Positions 25,448 through 35,110 of a DNA stretch of 64,000 bases are shown here, in pieces. Where the stretch lies: contig NZ_JAAVIY010000001.1 in assembly GCF_014748335.1 (NCBI RefSeq), positions 434,001-498,000 on the forward strand, in the 5' to 3' direction. Positions within the stretch are counted from its first letter, which is position 1; each line of letters begins with the position of its first letter. Both the position numbers and the translations under genes were made by a program. This DNA is from Flavobacterium selenitireducens. GTDB taxonomy: Bacteria > Bacteroidota > Bacteroidia > Flavobacteriales > Flavobacteriaceae. A model generated the notes under the pieces. That model saw only the letters and a list, made by a program, of their open reading frames with translations, was not told the DNA's origin and ran no database searches.

Positions 25448-28400
25448 ATGAAAACGAAACTACTACGCCTAGCCTTTTTGCTGGTCACCACCTCGCAATT
25501 GTGCGCACAACAACAGCCTGTCGAGTCCTTCCACGGTATATCGCATTCGCGTACGATGGGACTTTTATCGAAGATCCAAGAACAAAAAACACCTCCTGAG
25601 AATCTGTCGCGCGCACGATTGTCCCAGACGCCGTTTTACGGGAGTCGGGTGCAGGCGAATGCCAACGAACCGCAACGCCGGGCTTCCGATGCGGATTACG
25701 GTTTCAATTCATCCGATTACCAAGGCTTGAATATTCCCATGAAAAGCGTGGCCGACGCTTCAGGCAATGTCTATACGACCGGAATCAGCGCCGACGCCGA
25801 GAATCCCAAAGGAAATTTCGTCACGATAAAAACCGATGCTGCCGGAACGATCGCATGGTCGACCCGAAAACCCGTCGTTGATTTCGCCGTGGAATATGGT
25901 ACGGCCATCGCCATCGACGCCTCGGGCAACCCGATCGCAGTGGGCATGCACTGGAACGGCACCAACATGGACGCCCATGTCGAAAAACTCGATGCCGCCA
26001 CAGGAACCGTGATCTGGCAGTCGAACTATGAAGGCATTGGCAACGGAATCGATATTCCGATGGCGGTAACCGTCGATGCCTCGGGTAATATTATCGTGGC
26101 AGGGATCACATTCGCCACGACAAGCATTCGCTATATGGTTTTGAAATACGATGCGGACGGCGCCCTGCAATGGTCGTTCGCCGACACCAACCTCGTGGAC
26201 AACGTCTGGAACGAGCCTTCCGCGGTCGCAGTCGACGCCTTGGGCAACATCGCCGTTACGGGATTCGGGTCAACGTCGGATTATTATCAGACGTATTACA
26301 CCATAAAACTCGACGCCAACGGCAACAAACTCTGGGGAAGAGATTATGCTTTCCAGGTGCCATCCGATCCGGGCGATCCCGACAGCGAACCCGTAAACGC
26401 CAATGCGGTGGCCAGCGATGTCAAATTCGATACTGAAGGGAACTGCTACGTCACCGGGACGCTCGACACCGGAGCCGGGACCATGGGCACGCTCAAATAC
26501 GATTTGGACGGGAACCAATCATGGCTGTCCGTCCACAAATCAGGGATCGATCACACGAGCGCGCACCAGTTGGAAATTACCTCCGATGCGATTTACGTTT
26601 CGGGACGCCATATGGGCGACTGGATAGAAGACGGATTGGTTTTGATCTCGTACGATTTTGACGGAACCGAAAACTGGATAAGCGAAACCACGAATCTCGC
26701 CGACACGAAAGTGCCTTACTTACTGCTTGACGATTCGGGACGCCCGGTGATTTCGGGATATGGGTATGACGACAACAACAATATGCTGTGCTCCACTTTG
26801 CGGTACCAGCCTGACGGAACCATTGTAACCGAGACGAATTTCCTCATCGAAGCCGTCCCGACCGAAAGCCTCAACGGACTCGTCGGATTGTCGCTCGACC
26901 AAAGCGGGAACCTTACCTTTTCGCTTGCCTACACTTACACCGCGCTCGGAAACGTCTTCCGCACGACAAAAATCCCATTTGCAGCGGGCGACCAGCAACC
27001 CATCTGGAACGCGAACTTTTCCGGGACATCGCGCAACAACAAGCGGCTGCTTTCATCTGTGGCCGGACAAGACGGCAATGTCTTTATCGCCGGGAGTTTC
27101 GGACAGATCGAAGGCGAATCGTACATCGTGAACTATTATCTCGAAAAATATGCAGCTGACGGATCGGTCGCCTGGCAAAAAGCGTTCAATCCGGCAAACG
27201 GGAATGATGTCAACGGCATACAATTGCAGGTAGCACCAGACGGCAATGCCATCGTTTACCTGATGCCGTACGGTTTTGGGGATCCTGTGCGGCTCAAAAA
27301 ATACGATGGTGGAGGCAACCTGCTTTGGGAATACGAAAAGACGGTCGCCACGCCTGGATTCGGCACCTTCTTTCTCGACGGTTCGGGCAACAGTTATCTC
27401 AGTGGTGCTTCGCGAATTGCCGAGACGGACGAGCAACCGGTGTTCACGACAATCAAAGTCTCAGCCTCCGGACTCGAACAATGGACGACCCATACGCCGT
27501 CTGCAAATGCCGCTGACAACATTTACGAAATCAATTCGGGCACCAGTGATGCCGATGGGAACATCATCGTATCGGGCGCGGTTGGATCCGGCAGCTTTTT
27601 CTCCCAAAATGTAGACGCCGCCCTTCTCAAATACGATCCCGATGGCGTGCTGCAATGGTTTTCCGCGACGCCGGCCTCCGGAAACAATTCGGCATTCGCC
27701 AGCATCTTCACTCAGGCCGACGGCAGCATCATTGCCAATGGCGCACTGAGTTCACCCGATACCGGGCAGGAAAAGATGCTGTTGCGCAAATACGACGGCG
27801 CCGGGATCCAACAATGGGAAGCTGTCGTGGAGCAGGATGGACGCAACGTAAGATCGTACAAAACGGTTTCGCTGGACAATGGAGAGTTGGTTACAGCGGC
27901 ATTCAGCGTGATCTATGGCGTGGAAAACAAAATATTGGTAACCCGATTCGACGCCCAGGGAAACCAACTGTCGATGAGTGAGACCGCATTGGCGCATTTT
28001 TACCGCGATATTACTACGGACGGTCAGGAAGTTTACCTGCTTTCCCAATATTACGATACGACGATGCCGCACCGCCTTTTCAATTCGTCTGGATCGTTCT
28101 ATGCCGGAAAAGTCTCCAAAGTGACTCCGGGAGAAATGCTTGACGAAAGCCTTGTCGGGCCGGAATTGTCTCCATTCGATCCCGGAAATTTCGTCATCGA
28201 CGGCCAGCGCCTGCTCATTCCGGGCACTTTGGAGAGTGAAGCCGCAGTTTTTCAGGGCGTTTATTTTTTCGCATCCGATTTTGAAATGTTGGGAACCGAC
28301 GATCCCGTGACGTCTTCTCCCGAAGCGGACTGGCTCGGACAAAACTATCCGAATCCGGCCAAGGGAACCGTTTCCATCCCGATCGATTTGCCGTATGCCT

Positions 28401-28585
28401 CCAACGTCGACGTGACGCTTTACGATACGACCGGACGTCGCATTGGCCAGGTTCACAACGGAAATCTGCCGCAAGGGCCATCTGAAATCTCGTATTCCGT
28501 AGCCGGTTTGGCCAGCGGTATCTATTTCTACCAGGCTCGCACGGCAAGTGGAAAAAAAGCCTCGCGAAAGCTTGTCGTCGAATAA
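25448..28585 (+). CDS. Secreted SBBP-type beta-propeller protein with T9SS sorting domain
   Basis: 1045 residues from the ATG at 25448, which gives a clean signal peptide (KLLRLAFLLVTTSQLCAQ). From about residue 80 to 900 it consists of blades of 45-60 residues with DASGN(V/I/P) and LKYDADG patterns, matching SBBP or Ca-dependent propeller repeats. The last 85 residues (WLGQNYPNPAKGTVSI, then GIYFYQARTASG, ending KLVVE) are a type A T9SS sorting domain. It is therefore exported across the outer membrane and fixed to the surface or released. No catalytic motif is seen; adhesion or polymer binding is likely. Confidence 0.88.
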   Translation: MKTKLLRLAFLLVTTSQLCAQQQPVESFHGISHSRTMGLLSKIQEQKTPPENLSRARLSQTPFYGSRVQANANEPQRRASDADYGFNSSDYQGLNIPMKSVADASGNVYTTGISADAENPKGNFVTIKTDAAGTIAWSTRKPVVDFAVEYGTAIAIDASGNPIAVGMHWNGTNMDAHVEKLDAATGTVIWQSNYEGIGNGIDIPMAVTVDASGNIIVAGITFATTSIRYMVLKYDADGALQWSFADTNLVDNVWNEPSAVAVDALGNIAVTGFGSTSDYYQTYYTIKLDANGNKLWGRDYAFQVPSDPGDPDSEPVNANAVASDVKFDTEGNCYVTGTLDTGAGTMGTLKYDLDGNQSWLSVHKSGIDHTSAHQLEITSDAIYVSGRHMGDWIEDGLVLISYDFDGTENWISETTNLADTKVPYLLLDDSGRPVISGYGYDDNNNMLCSTLRYQPDGTIVTETNFLIEAVPTESLNGLVGLSLDQSGNLTFSLAYTYTALGNVFRTTKIPFAAGDQQPIWNANFSGTSRNNKRLLSSVAGQDGNVFIAGSFGQIEGESYIVNYYLEKYAADGSVAWQKAFNPANGNDVNGIQLQVAPDGNAIVYLMPYGFGDPVRLKKYDGGGNLLWEYEKTVATPGFGTFFLDGSGNSYLSGASRIAETDEQPVFTTIKVSASGLEQWTTHTPSANAADNIYEINSGTSDADGNIIVSGAVGSGSFFSQNVDAALLKYDPDGVLQWFSATPASGNNSAFASIFTQADGSIIANGALSSPDTGQEKMLLRKYDGAGIQQWEAVVEQDGRNVRSYKTVSLDNGELVTAAFSVIYGVENKILVTRFDAQGNQLSMSETALAHFYRDITTDGQEVYLLSQYYDTTMPHRLFNSSGSFYAGKVSKVTPGEMLDESLVGPELSPFDPGNFVIDGQRLLIPGTLESEAAVFQGVYFFASDFEMLGTDDPVTSSPEADWLGQNYPNPAKGTVSIPIDLPYASNVDVTLYDTTGRRIGQVHNGNLPQGPSEISYSVAGLASGIYFYQARTASGKKASRKLVVE

Positions 28586-28664
28586 GGATCGGCGGTAATC
28601 GCGACGGCAGATGGTGGTTTCCGCAGTCCCGTTTTTGTAAATTAGCCCGAAATTGCATCGGTAC

Positions 28665-30179
28665 ATGCCAACTTTTAGATTCCGACCGAAAACCAGCCTG
28701 ACGCCGATTCTTTTGGCGATTGCCACAATGGTCATCTCGTGCCGGGAGCAGGATCGCGAAGTTTCCGGTTCGTCAACGGCAAGTCGTACCGATAAAGAAG
28801 TCGACCAAAGCGTCGCCCTAAATGACAAGGCTATCGTAGCCTGGCACAAAGGCGATTTCCAGACCGCGTTGCAGTTCATCAAACAATCGGTCGAAAACGC
28901 CAGGCGCAACGGTGACGAAAAGGAAATGGCGCGTGCCCTCAACAACCAGGGGCTCGTGAATTGGAGCCTCGAAAATTCCGATGTGGCCCTCGAGTGTTAC
29001 GAAGAATCAGGGCGCCTCGCCGAAAAACACGACATGTCCAAGCTTCTGGGCTTGACGCATACCAACCGCGGCCTGATCTACAAGGCGCGCGATAAATTCG
29101 AAAAGGCGCTAGAACACAACGACAAGGCGATCGCCATTTTCAGCAAGGACAGCAATTACCGGGAACTTGCCATTGCCCTGAACAACCAGGGCCAGATCTA
29201 CAAGCGCCAGAACAAACCCGGCGTTGCCAAAAGCTACTATTTGCAGGCGCTGGAAAATTACCGAAAGGAAAATTACCAGGCCGGGATGGGCGCTACCCAT
29301 TACAACCTTGCCGAGATTTACAAACAGGAAAACCTCAAGGCCGAGGCCCTTGCCAATATCAGGGAAAGTATCCGTTTGGGAATGGCGGCCAACAATCGGG
29401 TACAGATCAACGACGCCTATAAAATGCTGGCCGAAATACACGAACATTTCGACGAGCAGGATTCGGCATTGAAATATTACAAGATATACACTGAGTTGAA
29501 TACCAAGCAATTGCTGAGCAACCAATCGGACAAGATCGCAGCTTACCAGGCTGAACTTGGAGCCGAGGTCAAAAACCTTCGCATTGCCAACCTGCAAAAA
29601 GAGCAGCAGCTTTCCCAGAGCAGGCTTTGGCTCGTGGCGATCGTCTCGGTTTCGCTGTTGCTTCTGGCATTGTTGGTTTTCTACCGCTATTTTCTCAGGA
29701 TCCGATACCGCAAACAAAGCCTTGAACTCGAATTGGAAAGTTCCAGGCACCTTGTCAAAGTCAGGGAACAGGAACTCAAAGACTACATTCTTGACCTGTC
29801 GGAAAAAAACCGGACCATCAACGCAATGCAGGACCAATTGCGACTACTCAATACCGAAACCCGCGAAAGCATCGGATTCCAGCAATTACTCGAGCAAAAA
29901 ATCCTGACCGATGACGACTGGCTGGTCTTCAAAGACAAATTCAAGAACATCTATCCTTTGTTTTTTACGCGCATCAAGCAATCCAAAGTATTGCTATCGG
30001 AAGCCGAAATCAGGATCATCATGCTGCTGCTGCTGAATCTCACGGGAAAGGAAATGGCAGCCACGTTGGGCATTTCGGACCAAAGCGCAAGAGTCGGGAA
30101 ACTAAGGCTCAAGAAAAAGTTGCAGTCGGAAGGCTTTCCTGAAATCGGCGACTTCATTCCCTTTTTGGTCAGTAAATAA
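28665..30179 (+). CDS. TPR membrane regulator with C-terminal helix-turn-helix
   Basis: 504 residues from the ATG at 28665. A lipoprotein-like signal (AIATMVISC) comes first, then five or six TPR units (about residues 50-290, for example ALNNQGLVNWSLENSDVALE). One transmembrane helix follows (LWLVAIVSVSLLLLALLVFY, about 328-347), then a coiled-coil and a LuxR-like HTH at the end (LTGKEMAATLGISDQSARVG). This periplasmic TPR, membrane, cytoplasmic HTH layout is common in Bacteroidota and is thought to carry an outside signal to DNA. A lipid-anchored start and a transmembrane helix together are odd; the signal may simply not be cleaved. It follows the propeller gene by 79 bases. Confidence 0.75.
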   Translation: MPTFRFRPKTSLTPILLAIATMVISCREQDREVSGSSTASRTDKEVDQSVALNDKAIVAWHKGDFQTALQFIKQSVENARRNGDEKEMARALNNQGLVNWSLENSDVALECYEESGRLAEKHDMSKLLGLTHTNRGLIYKARDKFEKALEHNDKAIAIFSKDSNYRELAIALNNQGQIYKRQNKPGVAKSYYLQALENYRKENYQAGMGATHYNLAEIYKQENLKAEALANIRESIRLGMAANNRVQINDAYKMLAEIHEHFDEQDSALKYYKIYTELNTKQLLSNQSDKIAAYQAELGAEVKNLRIANLQKEQQLSQSRLWLVAIVSVSLLLLALLVFYRYFLRIRYRKQSLELELESSRHLVKVREQELKDYILDLSEKNRTINAMQDQLRLLNTETRESIGFQQLLEQKILTDDDWLVFKDKFKNIYPLFFTRIKQSKVLLSEAEIRIIMLLLLNLTGKEMAATLGISDQSARVGKLRLKKKLQSEGFPEIGDFIPFLVSK

Positions 30180-30180
30180 C

Positions 30181-30202
30181 CAGTTGCCGACCTTAGCAAC
30201 TG
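30181..30202 (+). terminator. Hairpin after the TPR/HTH gene
   Basis: CAGTTGC (30181-30187) and GCAACTG (30196-30202) form a perfect 7-base-pair stem with an 8-base loop. Only a short T-run follows, so termination may be weak. Confidence 0.45.
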
Positions 30203-30440
30203 TTTGAGACTGTTAGCGGATCCTATATCGGATAGTGAACCGTCGCATCCGGAATCAAAGCCGACGCAATATCGCCAGCATCAAGCATCGGACGAAAACT
30301 TCTCGCTGCGAAAATCCGGTCACTTGTTTGACCGACGCGCGATTGCCGACCGTAATTGTACGTGCGAAACCTCCAATTGTGTAAGCCGAACCATTCTCTT
30401 GCGACGACCTTTGACGTTCTAAAATCCCAACAGTTTCAAT

Positions 30441-31580
30441 ATGGAAAAGAATACTTCAACCAAGCAAGGCGATGGCGCCGTTATGCCCAAAGAGGAAGTC
30501 GAGCAACAGCAATATTACGACATGGTTGTGTTTTGCCACCTCAGATGGCAATTCGTTTACCAACGTCCGCAACACATCATAAGCCGCTTTTCAAAATCGA
30601 TGAAAATCCTTATGGTAGAAGAGCCCGTTGGCTTTAATAACGAGGATGAGGCAACGGCGATCTTTACCGAGGTCAATCCCAACCTGCATATCCTTCAGCC
30701 CAAAGTGCGCGATATAGAAGCGATTGCCGAGGTCCTGAAAGATTACGTGAAAAACGGCAGCATTCCTGTCGGATGGTTTTATTCTGCAGCGTTCAGCCCG
30801 TTGCTGTCGGCGTTGAAGTTCGATACGGTGGTGTATGACTGCATGGATGAACTCGCGTTGTTCAAAGACGCGCCGCAACTCATCATCGACCAGGAAAAAT
30901 ACCTGCTCTCGAATGCCGACATCGTGTTCACAGGTGGGAAATCCTTGTTCGAATCCAAGCGCGAGATGCACGACAATGTGTATTGTTTTCCCAGTTCTGT
31001 AGACGAGGCGCACTTTGCCACGGCCCTTAACGGAATCGAAATCCCTGCCGACATTTCCAATTTACCCAAACCTGTCGTGGGTTATTTCGGCGTGATCGAC
31101 GAACGTATCGATCTTGAGATGATTGCCGAGACGGCCCGCAAAATGCCCGAAGTTTCGTTTGTGATGATCGGACCACTGGCCAAGATAAGCCAACACGACC
31201 TTCCCAAGGAGGCCAACATCCACTACACCGGCATGAAAAGCTATGTGGAACTTCCGAACTACCTCAAAGGCTTCGATATCGCCATGATGCCGTTCGCACT
31301 CAACGATGCCACCAAATTCATCAGCCCGACCAAGACACTCGAATACATGGCCGCCGGAAAAGCGATCATCTCCACGCGTATTACGGATGTTCTGCGCGAT
31401 TACAGCGAATGCGTAAAGTTCGCAGACGACGCCGATGAATTCAGCAAGCACATCTCGAATTTGCTGGCCACACAGGACCAACTTTCGACCATTTCCCAAT
31501 ACCGCGAGATCCTCGACAATACCTCATGGGACGCTACGGTTGCCAAAATGCAGTCCATCATCAAAACGTTCGCCTCATGA
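30441..31580 (+). CDS. GT-B type glycosyltransferase of the galactofuranose-like cluster
   Basis: 379 residues. After a polar 25-residue start comes a Rossmann half with MVVFCHLRWQFVYQRPQHII, seen in family 1 or 4-like enzymes. The C-terminal half has PVVGYFGVIDERIDLEMI and the nucleotide-sugar site SPTKTLEYMAAGKAIIST. No signal peptide. Being translationally coupled (ATGA overlap) to UDP-galactopyranose mutase, it may be a galactofuranosyltransferase, but the donor is inferred only from context. Confidence 0.8.
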   Translation: MEKNTSTKQGDGAVMPKEEVEQQQYYDMVVFCHLRWQFVYQRPQHIISRFSKSMKILMVEEPVGFNNEDEATAIFTEVNPNLHILQPKVRDIEAIAEVLKDYVKNGSIPVGWFYSAAFSPLLSALKFDTVVYDCMDELALFKDAPQLIIDQEKYLLSNADIVFTGGKSLFESKREMHDNVYCFPSSVDEAHFATALNGIEIPADISNLPKPVVGYFGVIDERIDLEMIAETARKMPEVSFVMIGPLAKISQHDLPKEANIHYTGMKSYVELPNYLKGFDIAMMPFALNDATKFISPTKTLEYMAAGKAIISTRITDVLRDYSECVKFADDADEFSKHISNLLATQDQLSTISQYREILDNTSWDATVAKMQSIIKTFAS

Positions 31581-32725
31581 AACATTGCGACATATTGATC
31601 ATCGGAGCCGGAATTTCCGGAGCCGTGCTTGCCGAGCGCTATGCGAATCTTGGCAAAAAAGTACTTATCGTTGAAAAGAGAGACCACATCGCGGGAAATT
31701 GCTATGATTTCATGGACGCGAACAACATCCTGGTTTCGAAATACGGCGCCCACCTTTTCCACACGAATTTTGAGGAAGTCTGGGAATATGTCAACCGCTT
31801 TTCAAATTGGTACGATTGGGAACACAAGGTCATCGCGCGCGTTGGCGACAAGACGGTGCCGATCCCGGTCAACATTACTACTGTAAACACGCTTTTCGGA
31901 ACCTCGATCTCCAACAAAGCGGAAATGGCGGAATGGCTCGAAGCGAACCGCGTGGCTTTCGAGAAACCCTCAAACGGGGAAGAAGCCGTGCTCAACCGCG
32001 TCGGTGTGGAATTGTACGAGAAAATGTTCAAGCATTACACGAAAAAGCAGTGGGACAAATATCCTGCGGAGCTCGACGCCTCAGTGCTCGAGCGCATTCC
32101 CGTGCGACAGGACTACGACGACCGCTACTTTTCGGACAAATACCAGGCGCTGCCCAAAGGCGGATACACCCAACTGTTCGAGAATATGCTTTCCCACGAG
32201 AATATCGAGGTTTGCCTCGACACGGATTTCTTCGACGTACGCGATACGATTCAAGGCTATGAGAAATTGTTTTACACCGGCCCGGTCGACCGCTATTTCG
32301 AATTCAAGCACAGTTTGGTTGAAAAGCTCGAATACCGCTCGATCAATTTCGTAACGGAAATGCACGATGTGGAATTCTACCAGGAGAACTCGGTTGTGAA
32401 TTATCCGGGGACCGAAGTCGACTTCACCCGGATCATCGAATACAAGCACTTCGGCAACCAAATATCCGATCGCACCACCGTCGTCAAGGAATTTACCGTG
32501 GACGAAGGCGAGCCCTACTATCCGGTTCCGAATCCGCGCAACCAGGAAATCTATTCGAAATACAGGGAAGAGGCGGAAAAGCTGACCGACGTACATTTCG
32601 TCGGACGACTGGCCAACTACAAATATTTCAATATGGACCAGGCCTTCAAGAATGCACTGGAATTGTTCGAGTCGCTTGAACCGACGATGACCGAGATTCC
32701 GACGACCCTAAAAACAGCTGTCTGA
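31577..32725 (+). CDS. glf: UDP-galactopyranose mutase
   Basis: 382 residues from the ATG at 31577, overlapping the previous stop by four bases. The FAD site is ILIIGAGISGAVLAE, followed by the mutase signatures VEKRDHIAGNCYD and KYGAHLFHTNFEEVWEYV. The substrate region PIPVNITTVN and the C-terminal GRLANYKYFNMDQAF are intact. It converts UDP-galactopyranose to UDP-galactofuranose using reduced FAD. This supplies Galf for surface polysaccharide made by the flanking genes. Confidence 0.95.
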   Translation: MKHCDILIIGAGISGAVLAERYANLGKKVLIVEKRDHIAGNCYDFMDANNILVSKYGAHLFHTNFEEVWEYVNRFSNWYDWEHKVIARVGDKTVPIPVNITTVNTLFGTSISNKAEMAEWLEANRVAFEKPSNGEEAVLNRVGVELYEKMFKHYTKKQWDKYPAELDASVLERIPVRQDYDDRYFSDKYQALPKGGYTQLFENMLSHENIEVCLDTDFFDVRDTIQGYEKLFYTGPVDRYFEFKHSLVEKLEYRSINFVTEMHDVEFYQENSVVNYPGTEVDFTRIIEYKHFGNQISDRTTVVKEFTVDEGEPYYPVPNPRNQEIYSKYREEAEKLTDVHFVGRLANYKYFNMDQAFKNALELFESLEPTMTEIPTTLKTAV

Positions 32726-33936
32726 TGGCGATTTTCAAATCATTCCTGATGGGCGGCTTCGAATGCGCCGACCACGTCAACCGATCGGGTGACCGCATCA
32801 ATTTGCTAAAGGAAACCCAGCACGACCTGCGCGTCGAAGACGATTACATTGCCCTGACCAAATTGGGGATCAACGTAGTTCGCGAAGGCATTTGCTGGAG
32901 CGCTGTCGAACTTGCTCCGGGGCTTTTCGATTTCTCGGAAGTCGGAAACCGTATGAGTTGCGCCGAAAAACACGGCATTCAGCAAATCTGGGACCTGATC
33001 CATTTCGGTTATCCGGACGGCCTCTACCCTACCCATCCGCATTTTTGCGACCGTTTCGAGCAATTGTGCATCGCTTTCGCGGATTTTCATTCGGCGTTTT
33101 CACAACAGCAACTGTTTGTAGTTCCCATAAACGAAATCAGTTTTCTGTCTTGGCATTCGGGCGATGCGCGGGGCACGGTGCCTTTCGCGGTGAACAGCGG
33201 CTGGGACATGAAATACCACTTGGCGAAAGCTGCCATTTTAGGGATTCGGGCGTTGAAGGAAACGGTTCCGGATTGCCGCATCGTACTCGTGGAGCCGCTC
33301 GTCAAGATCCATGGAACCCTGGGTCAGGACGCCCTTGAGGTTTTCGAGATGAACGAGCACCAATTCCAGGCCATGGATATCATCGCGGGCCGCATTTGTC
33401 CCGAACTTGGCGGAAGCGAAGATTACCTCGACATATTGGGCTTCAACTATTATTGGAATTGCCAGTGGGAAATCGGGACGGGATCGCTGCCCTGGCCCGA
33501 GGAAAGTTTCAACCGTCGCACGGATCTATCCCAGTTGCTTGGCCTGGCTTACGCCCGATACCAAAAACCGATGTTCCTTTCCGAAACGGGCCATTTCGGG
33601 ATCGGGCGCGTCGAATGGCTGTCGGAAATCCTGGCCGAATGCCACAAGGCCATCCGGGCCGGTGTTCCCTTGCTTGGAATGTGCATTTATCCTGTGATCG
33701 ACCGGCCCGATTGGGACGATCTGTCGGTGTATTTCGACTGCGGCATTTACGATCTCGACCGCAATAAAAACCGTATTCCGCACGAAGGGTCGCTCAAGAC
33801 GATCCTTCTTATGCAGAAAATGATCGGACATCAACAGTCACACTATCCCGAAGACCAAAACGCGTCTGCAAACACAAAAATTGATACGAATGGAACTGAC
33901 CAAGACAATTACCGGAATCACCTTCAGCACATTTGA
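32725..33936 (+). CDS. Glycoside hydrolase-like TIM-barrel protein (clan GH-A, GH1/GH5-like)
   Basis: 403 residues with no signal peptide, so cytoplasmic. The start overlaps the glf stop (TGATG). Barrel motifs are visible: VNVVREGICWSAVE-like second strand at about residue 50, IQQIWDLIHFGYPDG, the acid/base Asn-Glu pair in FVVPINEISFLSWHSGD, and the nucleophile in KPMFLSETGHFGIGR. Both catalytic glutamates therefore appear present. A cytoplasmic hydrolase inside a glycan-building cluster is unusual; it may trim or transglycosylate intermediates, or act in quality control. Confidence 0.7.
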   Translation: MAIFKSFLMGGFECADHVNRSGDRINLLKETQHDLRVEDDYIALTKLGINVVREGICWSAVELAPGLFDFSEVGNRMSCAEKHGIQQIWDLIHFGYPDGLYPTHPHFCDRFEQLCIAFADFHSAFSQQQLFVVPINEISFLSWHSGDARGTVPFAVNSGWDMKYHLAKAAILGIRALKETVPDCRIVLVEPLVKIHGTLGQDALEVFEMNEHQFQAMDIIAGRICPELGGSEDYLDILGFNYYWNCQWEIGTGSLPWPEESFNRRTDLSQLLGLAYARYQKPMFLSETGHFGIGRVEWLSEILAECHKAIRAGVPLLGMCIYPVIDRPDWDDLSVYFDCGIYDLDRNKNRIPHEGSLKTILLMQKMIGHQQSHYPEDQNASANTKIDTNGTDQDNYRNHLQHI

Positions 33937-34330
33937 CCTCCTCCATGCCGGACACGTCCAGATGTTGCGCGAGGCCAGGTCGATGTGCGACTACCTCATT
34001 GTGGGATTGCAGACCGATCCTACGATCGACCGACCTGAAAAGAACAAGCCGACGCAATCTGTCGTAGAGCGCTATATCCAGCTCAAAGGCTGCAAGTACG
34101 TAGACGAAATCATTCCCTATGCCACCGAAGCGGACCTCGAAGACATCCTGAAATTACTCCACGTCAACATCCGCATTCTTGGCGACGAATATAAAGACAA
34201 GGATTTCACCGGCAGAAAATACTGTGAAGCCTCTGGGATAACCCTTGTCTACAACAGGCGCGACCACCGTTTTTCAAGTAGCGGGCTCAGGCGGGAAGTG
34301 GCGCAAAAAGAGGGTTTGAAGAAGGTCTGA
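33890..34330 (+). CDS. Glycerol-3-phosphate cytidylyltransferase-like nucleotidyltransferase
   Basis: 146 residues from the ATG at 33890, which lies 47 bases inside the preceding gene, indicating tight coupling. The nucleotide-binding loop is GITFSTFDLLHAGHV, a variant of HxGH, and the second signature is HRFSSSGLRRE. Length and layout match TagD-type cytidylyltransferases, which make CDP-glycerol, or related sugar-phosphate enzymes. With the other three genes it suggests a glycan carrying a phosphodiester-linked decoration. Substrate choice (CTP or ATP, glycerol-P or other) is not certain. Confidence 0.8.
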   Translation: MELTKTITGITFSTFDLLHAGHVQMLREARSMCDYLIVGLQTDPTIDRPEKNKPTQSVVERYIQLKGCKYVDEIIPYATEADLEDILKLLHVNIRILGDEYKDKDFTGRKYCEASGITLVYNRRDHRFSSSGLRREVAQKEGLKKV

Positions 34331-34368
34331 CCTTAGATCAGGCGGCTACCGTCCAAACTGAAATATTG

Positions 34369-35109
34369 TTATCCGTTCGCCTCCACATCCGGCGGCAATT
34401 GCGCAGCGGCGGCTTCGTCGACAAGCCAGATCAGTTCGCCCGAGACAGGTTGCAAAAGTTGGGACGGATAACGCTCCGGGTCGCGATCACCGGAAATGAC
34501 TTGACCCAACGCATGCGCCTTATTGGCTCCGAAAGCCATCACCACGTTTTGCCTGGCCTTGTTGAGCAATGGCGCGGTAAGCGTGATCCGGAACATTTGC
34601 TGGGGCTCGAGATAGTAAGCGGCGACCCATTTGGTTTTCTCGTGCAGCACCTCGGTCCCGGGAAATAAAGAGGCCGTGTGGCCGTCATCGCCCATTCCGG
34701 AAAGGATGAGGTCGAATTCGCCCGAAGGTCCCAAATGTTCGCGCAACAGGTTTTCGTATTGCCCGGCTTGCTGAGCAGGTTCGAGTTTTGCGTTCCACAT
34801 CGGGAAGACGTTTTCTTTTGGGATCCCCACCTTGTCCAGCAGCAGCGCATTGGCCATTCCGGCATTGCTTTTTTGGTCTTCTATCGGAACCCAACGCTCA
34901 TCTCCCCAAAAGACAAATGTGTTTTGCCAATCTACTTTTTCAACATGGTCGGCATCAGATAGCAGTTCGTACAACTTCGCCGGTGAGGAGCCACCCGTCA
35001 GCGCCACGGTAAACTTTCCTTTATTTGCCATGGCTCGCTGTGAGGCTTCGATAAAAATTTCGGCTGCCGCCTGGCTCAATTGCAAAGGGTTTTCAAATAT
35101 ACGGATCAT
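34369..35109 (-). CDS. pgl: 6-phosphogluconolactonase
   Basis: 246 residues from the ATG at 35109. It hydrolyses 6-phosphogluconolactone, the second oxidative step of the pentose phosphate pathway. Family marks are TVALTGGSSPAKLYELL, WGDERWVP and SGMGDDGHTASLFPG. It is the last gene of a five-gene operon and starts one base after the zwf stop, so translation is coupled. Confidence 0.93.
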   Translation of the reverse strand: MIRIFENPLQLSQAAAEIFIEASQRAMANKGKFTVALTGGSSPAKLYELLSDADHVEKVDWQNTFVFWGDERWVPIEDQKSNAGMANALLLDKVGIPKENVFPMWNAKLEPAQQAGQYENLLREHLGPSGEFDLILSGMGDDGHTASLFPGTEVLHEKTKWVAAYYLEPQQMFRITLTAPLLNKARQNVVMAFGANKAHALGQVISGDRDPERYPSQLLQPVSGELIWLVDEAAAAQLPPDVEANG

Positions 35110-35110
35110 C

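Noticed and set aside
27752..28945. 397-codon minus-strand frame across the end of the propeller gene and the start of the TPR gene
   Set aside because: It overlaps two well-supported plus-strand genes, is Arg-rich and lacks any recognisable motif.
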